Position numbers and translations under genes: made by a program. Of a stretch of DNA of 64,000 nt, positions 21,547 to 32,600 are shown one piece after another. Positions within the stretch are counted from its first letter, which is position 1. The number at the start of each line of letters is the position of its first letter. Origin of the DNA: Hymenoscyphus infarciens (Eukaryota; Ascomycota; Leotiomycetes; Helotiales; Helotiaceae); NCBI GenBank assembly GCA_001414345.1, contig LLCB01000097.1, positions 62,001-126,000 on the forward strand, given 5' to 3'. The notes beneath the pieces were generated by a model that saw only the letters and a list, made by a program, of their open reading frames with translations, was not told where the DNA came from and ran no database searches.

Positions 21547-24432
21547 ATGATCTTTTCGCTCCTTATCAGGAGTAATTGTGGTGATGAGGGATTCCGCGAA
21601 AGCTATCTGTATTCCAAGTACAGCTTATAACCGTCCGTTCAAACTGGCAATCGTATTCCAGACTGGCAGTGAATCTAGTCGTGGGAAATTGTTCAACCAA
21701 CAAAATAATCGAACGTTGCGAAGAAAATTGGAGTCGAGGAGGGTCTGAGAGATTTAGAATTTAAAGCAAGGTTGCGAGACTAAAAGAGAGTCTGCAAAGA
21801 AGTTTGTAAGGTAGGTAGGTAGCTAGGAGCTGGCAGGCACAGGAGGGGAAACCACGGCCACCAGCACACACCTCCAGTAGCCCACTTCCTCGGTTGATCA
21901 GGAGCATGACGCCTCGTGCAAAAATGAGACGAGACTGGAGGCGGCTGTTGGTCAAGTTTCCTGGTACTGGTATCATAATGATAATGATAATGCCTAGAAT
22001 TGTCAAATTGACAAATGGCGATTTGGTTTTCAACCCACCTGGAGCTGGAAGCGCCTTCACCCCCCACCACATTACCGCATTGGCAACAAATAGTGGAGCC
22101 CACTATTCCCTCCAGAAGCAGGTTCTCTACGTCAACTCAGGTTCCCACCCAAGGGTTAGAAAAGGGTTAGAAAAGGGTTGGGGGGTGTGCAGGGCAGTAA
22201 TGAATGCGGGTGATGACCAAAGAGGGGCCTGGTGTTGACCCCTCACTGGTGGATGTGTGAGGATGGGGGGGGTAGAAGAAAAAAAGAAAGGAAACCTGAG
22301 GGGAGGGGACGTCGGGTCGGGTGTTGAGGGGCAACCGCCAAAATATATCGTCTCGTCTCGTCGCATTGCGCATCGCGCATTGCGGGGTCGAGGAGGCAGC
22401 ACGTAAACACATTTTTGCTACAAATGCAATTGTCTTCTTCCATCACGACATCGGCCTGGCCTGAAGCAACAATGCAAGGGCAGAAGTTCGATTGAGCGGT
22501 TCATCTGCGAACCAAGTTACTAGTACAAAGTACAAGACCTATGACGGAGTGCACCGGACTTCGGCTTTGGCGTCAGCCACCTGCACCGCCTGCACGATAC
22601 AAAGTGATTGATTGCTGATGATGATGATTGGAATCTCTTCTCTCCATCCATTCATTGTGCTGTGGGAGAAAGAGGAAGGAGGGCACGCCTGCACTTTAAA
22701 GACGACGGTCGTCTTAGATTGCTACGTGTATAGATTGCTACAGTACTACTAGTACATCTATTGGATGAAGTGTGTACTACCGATGTAGGACGAGCTGCAC
22801 CTCGTCTCCGAGTTAGTGGTCGTTTCCTTTCGTCGTAATGCATCAGGTTTCGAGAAAGTCATCTTGCTTTGATTGCGTAACATGACGTTGGAGATGAGAG
22901 GAAACTGTGCCGAGTGGCACTATTGTTTTGTTCTTCCTTTCAACTGTTGCTGTTTGATGTCTTCCTCGGAGATGCTTTTTCCTGTGTGAGAGGATCTAGG
23001 TTGTTTTCTTGTTGGGTTGGGTTACTCGTAATATGGAAAAAGGGGCTGTACAATTTAATTTGCCTTGGTCTTTGAGCTTCTCTCCTCAAGGAGTCACGCG
23101 AGGGAGATCAGACAGGGTTGCATAACAGAGCGGGTACGGTACTGTACTGTATCTTGAAGATGAGCTCCATATAGGTACTTACTTAAGTATGAGTCTGTAT
23201 GACATGCATCCCTAAGATGGACCCCATCTGTCAAACTTACTTCGAGTTGGCCGTGGCTCAACTTTCCCCGTCTACTCGGTACTCTGTAAGGCTTCTGCGT
23301 ATGTATGGTGCGGTTTCTGGGAGCGACATGCCAAAGGATAACATCAATGCAATTCCCATTACTCGCCTTTTCCATTTCCAGAAGTATTGGCAGTATTGGC
23401 ATGACTATTATTTCTATCACTTCTATCACTTCTCACTTTTATCTCCAAGGAGTGCGGAATTCAGACATCGGCTCTAAAATCGGAGCTTTCCGGAGTTAAA
23501 AAGAGACTCGGTTCCGAAGACGGCTCTCTCCGCCCGGAAAATGATTTCTTCGATTCAGAAGTTCAACAGGACAAGTGAAGAGTCAGAGAGTGAAATAGCT
23601 AACCAATTCTTCTTACTTATTTCTCGAGCAAAAACTGCGGAATTATGGGAATTATGGGAATTAGAGAGGGTCCCAAGGTCCTTCAAACCCCCGCGTTAGT
23701 CATCTCGCTTTTCAGCTTTTCCATTGGCCAAATCCGCTTCAGGGTCATGACTTCCACAGACTTGCCCCACCTCTATTGCACTGCAATTGAGGCTGAGCAG
23801 AGAACTTGCGTCAAATGGTTCCCTTCAAACAGTGATTTCTGCAGCTGCAGCCAGAAAAGTCAGTGTGTCATCAGTGAGCAGTCCAAACTCGAGGCAGGGT
23901 TGGGTACTTACTGGTACTAGTACACCCAACCAATTCATTATCACAAGCCTCAAATCACGGAAGGATACACGCGTCCGCTTAGAAACATCTGTAGCCGTCC
24001 CTTTCCAAGCAGCTCCAAGCAGCTCCAAGCAGCTCCCAAGCAGCTTGTCTATACGAATTGGTACGACCGGCTCTGGGCATCTGTACGCCGCGCCCCCCGA
24101 AGACCTTCTTGGAGCTGGAATAATAACCTTCGTCGTGGCAATAAGAGAAGGACCCGGTCAACTAATCACCTAATCACACACCAGCAGCCAAACCAGCAAA
24201 CCAGCAAACCAGCAAACCAGCAAACCAGCCAGAGCCAGAGCTGCGATGCCCACAACGGGGCCATCTCCTCACCCTCTCCCTCTCCCAAAAATCTTCGGAA
24301 TTTCGAGTATCCCAAGTCGTTGCCATCCATTGACGCTTCCGGCTGGTGCTTCTCGCGCCCTACTCCCAGCCCACGAAGCGATCCTCTGTGCAACCTGACT
24401 ACACCCCGCGGTGGCGCGCATACACCTCCAAC
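21547..24432. other. long divergent intergenic region
   Basis: 2.9 kb between the sulfotransferase-like gene (-) and the transcription factor (+). No convincing gene. Features seen: an ATAATG microsatellite (about 21975-21991), a short telomere-like tandem (AGGGTTAGAAA-type, 22152-22180), GCGCATTGCG palindromic words (22365-22385), and two tandem arrays near 24.0-24.2 kb. Short frames at 23094-23477 and 23787-24173 overlap antisense partners and are rejected. The right ~1 kb is probably promoter and 5' UTR of the regulator. Confidence 0.5.
24007..24229. repeat. two short tandem arrays upstream of the regulator
   Basis: AAGCAGCTCC is repeated three times plus a partial copy at 24007-24045. 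AAACCAGC is repeated five times without change at 24190-24229. Both lie 200-430 bp before the ATG at 24433, probably in the promoter or 5' UTR, where copy-number change could alter expression. Confidence 0.85.
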
Positions 24433-27400
24433 ATGTCGATACCAATCGCCCCCTCCATCTCCGCGACCAGTCCCTCCTCACCCGATTCTAATGTCGACGA
24501 TGATCCAAGCTCGATGCAAGCATCGGCCTGGCAAGCATCGCCCTCCGCAGGAACACCAGGTTCACAGGCACCGCGTGCGACTCCTCTGCAGAAGCGGCGG
24601 CGCGTAACGAGGGCATGCGACGAATGCAGGAGGAAGAAGATAAAATGCGACGGCAAGCAACCATGCACCCATTGTACTGTATATAGCTATGGTAGGTGAA
24701 GGTCAAAAAGGTTTCCGGGAAATACCCCGAGGAATCGGAAAAGAGGAATAATAGTAACATCCTCCGCAGATTGTTCCTACGATCAGCCGTCGAACAGGAG
24801 GAGAAACCCAGCGCCCCAATATATCGAATCTCTGGAGACGCGGTTGGCGCGGGCAGAAGCGCTCCTCAAAACAGTCTTGCCAGACGTTGATTTAAACGAC
24901 CCGAATCTGGACGCCACCATAGCTGACAGGCAATCCTCCAATGCCAAGACTTCGAAGGGGAGAGCTGCAATGACGGATGCGGAGCAAGATGCCCAATTAT
25001 CCTCCATGATCGCAATGACCGGTCAGCTCGACCTCGACGAACATGGACGGTGGGATTTTCATGTAAGTACAGGCAGTCTGTCTTTAACTTCCAGCAGTAC
25101 ATTTCTTTACAAATTCTTCTTACTCCAATGTATTATTCTCCTTCGCTTTACTCAACTTCACAATTCGTTTACTAACTCCTTCTATAGGGTGGCTCCTCCG
25201 GTACAGTATTCCAGGCCTCGCTGCGAGAACAGTTTGGAGATTTACTTGGGACCGATGAGAAACATGGTGCACCATTCCTTCCAAGGATAGCAAGAGAGAG
25301 CCCGTTCGGCACAACTGTTCCCCACATGTCTCTCCCTACAGGCCCAAATGCCAATACAGCTGTGGATTTGCCCAGTAAAGAGGCAGCTTTAGCTCTGTGT
25401 GCAAACTCGTTGAATTATGCATGCTCCCTATTACGCTTCGTTCACCAACCCTCGTTTTACGAAATGGTTGACAAGATTTACGACTCGCCAATTCCGCCCA
25501 ACGGCGAGTTGGCACTATTGTATGTGGTCTTGGGATTGGGTTCTATCTTTGATACTGACACTCTTTCCCATGCTGACGTGGAAAAGAACACATACAAAGA
25601 GGGGCTAGACAGAGGGTAAATAACGATTTTCTCTTGTTTCTTTCGTTCTACTCCTTTTCAAGTACACATAAGCTTTCAGGCATTGCTCTTCATATGCACT
25701 TCCGTACAAATCCTTCAACTATCCTCTGGATTCTGCCGCTGTCAATCGAGAAGGTTGGGGGAACTGAGGATTCAGTTACCTATTCTCCAGACCACTTGGA
25801 GCAATACCCGCAATTATTCTAGAACAGTTTGTACATTACTTATTGAGAGAGACTTATTGAGCAATGACCGGAGCTTGTTGGATATAGAAAGCTGCCTCCT
25901 ACGTTTGACTATTTGGTTACGACTGCAAGAGGCCCTCGGTGTCATGTAGGATCGAAATTTGCTCCCCTCCCACCATCTATCTTTCTCATGGCCAAAGACT
26001 AACAAGTTTTGTCTAGGCTCAAATACTTTAGGAAAGGCCGCGCAATGTTGGACATTACAGACTGTCGTGACATCGTATCACTGCAGACCATTCTTTTCAT
26101 GATTCTCTTTCTCCAATCTTCTGCAAACCTCAGTACTTGCTACTCATACATCGGGATTGCATTGCGATCCGCTCTTCGCATGGGTTTGCATCGAAACCTT
26201 GCGCACAACAATAATTTCAACCCCATCGAACGCGAAATTAGACGAAGGCTTTTTTGGATCGTGCGAAAGATGGATACTTACGTTTCTGCTTTATTGGGCT
26301 TCCCCCAAATGCTCAGTACTGATGATATTGACCAAGTGTTACCCATCGAGGTCGACGACGAATACATTACCAAAGATGCAATTCTGCCAATGCCCGAAGG
26401 GAAAACTTCTCTTTACGCTGCTGCGAACGCACATACAAAGTTGATGGACATCCTGGCGGATGTCATCAAATATATTTATCCCACCAAGGGTATCCAGCAA
26501 TCTGCCGATGGGACTAACAGTTCTTCTTACATTATTAGTCATGTCAAGATCAGGGAAATTGAACGGGATTTGGCGGAATGGCTTGATAGGCTGCCAATGG
26601 GACTTAGACCTGGGGGTGATGTGTCACCAGATGTCCTTCGGTATGTTTCTTTTTCTTCCAACATTAGGCTCGTCGAAGATTTACATCTTGACGACCAGGG
26701 GAGTAGTAGAGACAACATTCTAACAAATTTCAGGGTCCAACAACTTTTGCGTTTAGCCTACGCCCATGTACAAATGATGCTTTACAGGCCATTCCTTCAT
26801 TATGTTTCACATAAGGCATCGAATGGTAAAGCTCTCGATGAACGATCATATGCTTGCGCTGCTGCTTGCGTAAGTGTGTCGAGGAATATCGTCCATATTA
26901 CTACCGAAATGAAGAGACGAGGCCTTTTGTTAGGTGCCTACTGGTTTACCATGTATACAACGTTTTGTAAGTGCAGTCCATTTCTCCTTGCACTGCTCCA
27001 ATTTCTCAAGTAATTTCTATTCTGGCGAAATATTACCATTTGTCAACCAAAACTAACTCGTTTAGTCTCTATTTTGTCGCTGGTCTTCTACGTTTTAGAG
27101 CAACCGGATAGTGGTGGCTGCCTGGAAATTCTCGCAGACGCGAATGATGGGAAGGACGCTCTTGCTGGTCTTGCCAGAATGAGCCAGGCGGCCGACAGAT
27201 GTTCATCTGCGCTTAAGGTATGACATAAAAATTAAACTTTAGTTGGCAAACAAATACTGACATCTACAAAGCCCCTATTCGAGCGATTACCTAAGAGGTT
27301 AAAGGAGAACCGACAATCTTCCAATGGACCAAGAAACAAGCGCTCCGCTCCTTCGCCCACCCTCGGACACCAAACTGGTTCATCGCCTCTAGATCTATCC

Positions 27401-28108
27401 CGAGAAGAAGTATTAGGTCCTCCCATCGTCTCAATAACAAGAGCAAGGACTTTCCCAACACCACCCGCAGGTCAACAAGTACGCAGTCCCCGGGCATCCT
27501 TAGACGGCGCTCGATTCAGCGTCAAAACAGCCTCAAACCCAAATCTTCGCCAGAACTTCCAAGAACTTCTCACCCCCTCCGATATGTCAAGAGACCGGTC
27601 CTCAGTAGGAACGCCCGAATCAAGCAACACACCAAACAGCATGCCTCACCCACCATACTCCCAACCCGCCCATTTGATCAATACCTCCCTCCCCGACATG
27701 TCGACCATGATGTTCAGCGCTGAAGATCCATTCGCTTACCCTCCCTCTCATCCGATGATGGAATACGACAGTAATTTGAAGCAGGAGAATATAGTTGGTT
27801 TCCATACTCCGGATCCGAATATTTATATGAACAGTAATACCTCTGGCGCACCGGGAGTGTATGATGGTCTTGAGGGGCACATATTTGGGATTCCGCCGTA
27901 TATTACGCAGAATCAGGGTCATGGACAGTATGGTTTTGGGCAGCAAGGGGGTCCAGGAGGTCAGATGGATATGAGTGGTGGGAATATGATGGCGGGGATG
28001 GAGCAGAGCTTGGGATTTCAGGGTATGACGGGGGGTCAGGGGGCTGATGGGATGGGATATGGGTGGAATGGGGGTGTTGTGCAGGATCCTAGGTATAGGC
28101 CGCAGTGA
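24433..28108 (+). CDS. Zn(II)2Cys6 transcription factor
   Basis: Seven-exon model, 941 aa: 24433-24691, 24770-25062, 25188-25615, 26017-26640, 26734-26966, 27066-27217, 27272-28108. The binuclear zinc cluster is C62-x2-C65-x6-C72-x5-C78-x2-C81-x6-C88, preceded by basic KRRRVTRA. The sixth Cys comes from exon 2, a common split in this class. A linker and short coiled coil ([16 protein letters not shown]) follow. The central region (~230-560) resembles the fungal-specific transcription factor domain, with [22 protein letters not shown] and [16 protein letters not shown]. The C-terminus (~660-941) is Ser/Pro-rich, then Gly/Met/Gln-rich, likely disordered and possibly activating. It should be nuclear. 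Target genes cannot be read from the sequence, so I give no symbol. Odd points: a 401-nt intron (25616-26016) and an intron of 93 nt without stops (26641-26733). Confidence 0.88.
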
Positions 28109-28520
28109 GTGGTGGATGAGCTTATGCTATGTCCTATTTGCTGAGAGGGTGTTGGAGCATTTTCCCCCCCCCCTGCTCGAGGGGACTTGGAGTTTTTATT
28201 CATCGGTGATTTGAGCATAGTAAAGGCGTGTTCATTGCTCCTTTCAGGGGTGTCAGCTCTTTGATGGGATTGTCGGGTGATTCATGGATGAGAAATGAGG
28301 CGTTGGTGGGTGCCCTTTGAAAAATAGGTAGTGGCCTTTAAGTATACCCTGCTTTACTGGTGGTGGTGCGCTGAATATATCATGATTGCGAAGAATATAC
28401 CACCTGCGGCATCACTGCAGCCGTTTCCTCTGTTTTTCAGCATCACCTGGCAAGATATATGGGTCGAAGCTCGCTTTACTTGAGGATCTTGAGCCTGAAA
28501 AAGGTAGTACTATGCCTCAC
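28109..28520. other. 3' flank of the regulator, before AT-rich block
   Basis: Ordinary composition and no gene. Contains a C8 run near 28165-28173. Base composition shifts to RIP-type AT-rich sequence between about 28510 and 28560. Confidence 0.6.
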
Positions 28521-29179
28521 TATTATTAGCAATGTGAGAAATGACTAGATTAGATTATATTATATTAGAAACCTATAATTAAGCTAAACATAGATTAATA
28601 AGGTCCTACTTATTAATCCGAGTAACCAAAAGTCATTAATCGGATTGTTTTTTTTTTTTGTTTTTTTTATAATTAATAGTCTATTTAGCTACTTAGCAGC
28701 GCTATATAGACGTACTATTTAGGTCTAGTCTATAGATATAGTTATAAGCCATCGGCTCTATATCTAGAGCTAATAAAAGAAAGATAAAAGAGATCTAAAA
28801 TAAATTAAATAATCTAAACTCTAAGTATAACCTCTATTCTAACCTCGCCTTCTAATCTAGTATATATTATATTATAATATAATAGCTCTTTTAAGAGCTT
28901 AGTTAGTATAGATAACAATCGTCTAAAAGTGCGACTCTAGCCGTCCTCTTTATAGTACCGCTTATTTATAGAAGTAAATATGTTTTAACGTATACTATAA
29001 ATTAGTTGAAAAGACTACTTCTAAGTATAAAAGAGATGGTTTTAGATATAAGTTTAGTATTAGATAGGAATACTCTAATATTACTAGCGTAGTCTACTCT
29101 TTTATACTCTTTATATAATTCTTTAAAGTCTTTATAGTTTTTAAGTATATGTTTAATAGTTTAGTATAATTAGTTATAT

Positions 29180-29626
29180 TATAATAGTATATTATACTAA
29201 ATTACTAGTATTCGTAAAACTGCTAATACCTCTAATACTTTAGAGCTAAGATTTATAATTAACTTAATACTTATATTATTATTCTAAATTACTAGTATTC
29301 GTAAAACTGCTAATACCTCTAATACTTTAGAGCTAAGATTTATAATTAACCTAATACTTATATAATAGAAGGTACTAAAGAGATTAAGATTTAGATATTA
29401 TATATTTAGCTTTAAAGCTCTTCTTATTTAGTATTAGCTATATTAGATAAGGCTTAGTTATTATTATTATAAGAACTTAGTAGTTTCTAACCTCTTATAT
29501 ATAGATGTTTATACTTAGTATAGAAGAAGGCTAGTTTTTCCTTTTCTTTTATATTAGAGCCTAGTATTTATATATCTCATTCTATCTCGAACGCACTTAT
29601 AGTAGTATATATTTCGTGCTATTATA
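29180..29626 (+). repeat. solo LTR of the Ty3 family, with internal duplication
   Basis: It matches the LTRs of the 36-44-kb element along its length, starting TATAATAG and ending CTATTATA. It is 447 bp against 477. An 87-bp tandem duplication occupies about 29197-29366, with copies nearly identical, while other segments present in the full LTR are missing. No clean target duplication is visible (tatat versus attat). Confidence 0.8.
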
Positions 29627-32600
29627 ATTATAGATTATTTATTCTATTAATCTTATATAGATATCTATTTAGACTAATCTTCTTAGTCTTTATCTAGATT
29701 AATACTAAAGACTTAGCTTTTATAAGGTTTTAATATAGTTAATAGGTATAGTAAAATAGTAAGATCCGCTCTTTTATCTATCTTTTCTTATATAATATAC
29801 TAGTATTATTAAAGTCTTACTTTTAATACTAAAGAGACCTAGCTATTATATTAATTATTCTTTTATAAGAGAATAAGAGCTATAAGAGCTATATTATATA
29901 TTACTCTAGAGCTTTAAGTAACTCTCTCTTCTTATTCTCTTTTAATTACTAACTAGTAGTATAATAGCTCTCTATAAATATATAAAGAGAGTACTTATAG
30001 AATAGTACCTAATATTAAGGAAAACTAAACTAAAGAGAAAAGCGAAGAGTATAGGCACTCTAGCTTTAACTATATATATATTAAGCGAAGCCTCGGCAAA
30101 GCCTCGGGACAACCTGGTCACGTGAGTGACGTATATGACTAGGACTGTCATAAGTAGCTTACTTTATAAGCTTATTAGCCTTTTTATTATCTAGGATACT
30201 TATATATACTAAGATCTATTAAATTATTACTTCTATATTCCTCCTTTTTAAGATACTATATAACTAGTATATCTTTCCTAGAATAAATTACCTAGACTAG
30301 TTTCTAGGTCTCGTAGATAATATAATAGTAGCTTAGTTATTAGTAAAGATAGTAAGCTTTTTTACTATATCTCTCTCTCTATTTACTATACTAAGAGCTA
30401 TCTAGATACTAATAAGCTTAGCTTTATAAACTATAAACTAGTTACTTAGTCTAATATCTACTTTATATACTTACTCTCTATATAGTTCTTATATAGTAGT
30501 ACTAACTCTATTATTAGTATCGCTTCTATTTATAAAGACTTATATATATATAAAGCGAGATTGTTTTTAGATCTTATTATATTCTTTTATAGCTATCTTA
30601 GTATCTAGAGTAATATAGATATTAGGTAGTAACTACTATAGTTTAGTAATAATTAGAATCTTTCTTTTAATCCTTTCTTATTATCGTTATCTAATTATTA
30701 TTTATATCTTATACTTAAGTTCTTAAAGAGAAGAGAGGTAAGCTAAGCTATCTCTAATAGTTTCTCTCTCTTATAGTATTATAATATATATATATAGGTA
30801 ATACTTTAACTCGGTTTATAGAAAGTATACTAGTATAGTCTAGCTAAATATTAATTAGAAGGAAATTAGTTTTAGCTTTAATAACTACTACTACTATAGT
30901 TTAGAAGACTCTAGTTACTATATATAGTGCTTTCTTTTAGAGAGTATTTAGTATTTAGATTATCTTCTTCTAATAAGTCTTTTAATCTTATACTATTAGA
31001 TTTAATATCTACTAAGTTAAGCTAGTAAATAAAATCTAAGATATAATAATTACTTTTATAAGAGTAATTATATTACTTATTAAAGCGTTCTACGTTAACT
31101 CTACTATACTACTTAGTATCTAGATTAACTTCTTAATCTTAACTTTAACGTATTCTATATACTTTATACTATTTAGTTAAAAGTCTAGAATAACTTCTAA
31201 GTATTAGATATAAGATATAACTTCGACGATTCTACTCTATCTTAGATTAATAAGCTAAAGTTCGTCGTAAAAATGTCTTTTATTTCTCTTATAAATAAAG
31301 TAGATAAGTTCGTACTTAGTAGAAGTAAATAGAGAGAGGTGTCTTTAAATATAGTTATTAGCTTTATAGTATATAATCTCTAGCTTTTAGATTATAGCCT
31401 CTATAATTTAGCCTTCTATAAAGAAGTATATATTATTAATATACTCTATAGACAGATCGTAGCCTTTGCTAATATTAATAAGGTCTATATTATAAAAGAG
31501 GTAGAGAATAGAGAAGAGAGAAGAGCCTTAGAGAATACTAGTTAGTATATTATAAATATTACTTATGTCTTTTAATAGCTTAATCTAGGTAGTTCTTCTT
31601 ATAAGATAGCTAGATAACTAATAAATAACTTCTAAAAGTAGACCTCTTTTCTTTATATTATAGAGTAGCTACTTATATAATATATAGTTAAAGGCTTCTA
31701 AGATATTAAGTATAAGTAAGCTTACTATCTTTCTCTTTCTCTAAGCTAAGTATATCTTATTAAGTAGAAGATATATACTATACTTATATAATAATTACTT
31801 ATAACCTCTTATATATATTATTAGTAATATAAAGTGTTTCTCTATATAGTACTAGATTCTTTTAGTAAGTACTAAGTTTATAACCTTATCTATTATATTT
31901 ATAAGAGTAATAGAGTAGTATAATTTAGGTTTAGTATATATCTTCTTTCTAAGCTTATATAAGGCGATAGTAATAGACTTCTTAAACCTTTTCAAGTAAT
32001 ACTAAAGTTTTATAGACTTATTAAAGATATTAGTAAGGTATAAGATAAGAATACTAGCTACTATCTAGATAACTCTATTTAGTATTCTATTTTCTTCTAA
32101 GGCTTTATTTAGTATTATTTCTTATATTACTATTCTTACTTTATAGTCTTAGATAGACGTTTATAGCTTTTTAGAGAAGTAATATAGATAGAAGTAGATG
32201 TTTAAGAGATTAGGTTTAGAAGAGAATAAGAAGAAGGTTTAATATAGTATATTAGCTTTTACTTATATATTCTCTACTATTATACTATCTCCTCTCTTTA
32301 GATTAGAGGTAAAAGTAGAGGCTTAAGAGTCTCTTAATCTTATCTATCTTATTAAAGCCTATAGCCTTTTCTTATCTTTTATATCTAATATCTTATTCCT
32401 ATAAATATTCTTTTAAGTAATCGCTATTAGCCTCTTTCTTATATATTTAGCTTCTTAGAAGACTCTTAGGTTATACTCTATACTATCTAATCTATTCTAT
32501 CTTTTTATATATACGTTTAACTTCTTAAATAGCCTCTTTATACTCTTATATAAAGCTAGGTATTGATTTAAGAGTAAGAACGTAGTCTAGTATTAAGGCT

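Noticed and set aside
25683..25949. Extra exon of the transcription factor
   Set aside because: It would insert ~90 residues unlike the domain between EGLDRG and LKYF, and its frame ends in a stop before the next exon.
28615..28646. Terminal inverted repeat of a DNA transposon
   Set aside because: Only a 7-bp stem with no matching far end found; too weak to call.
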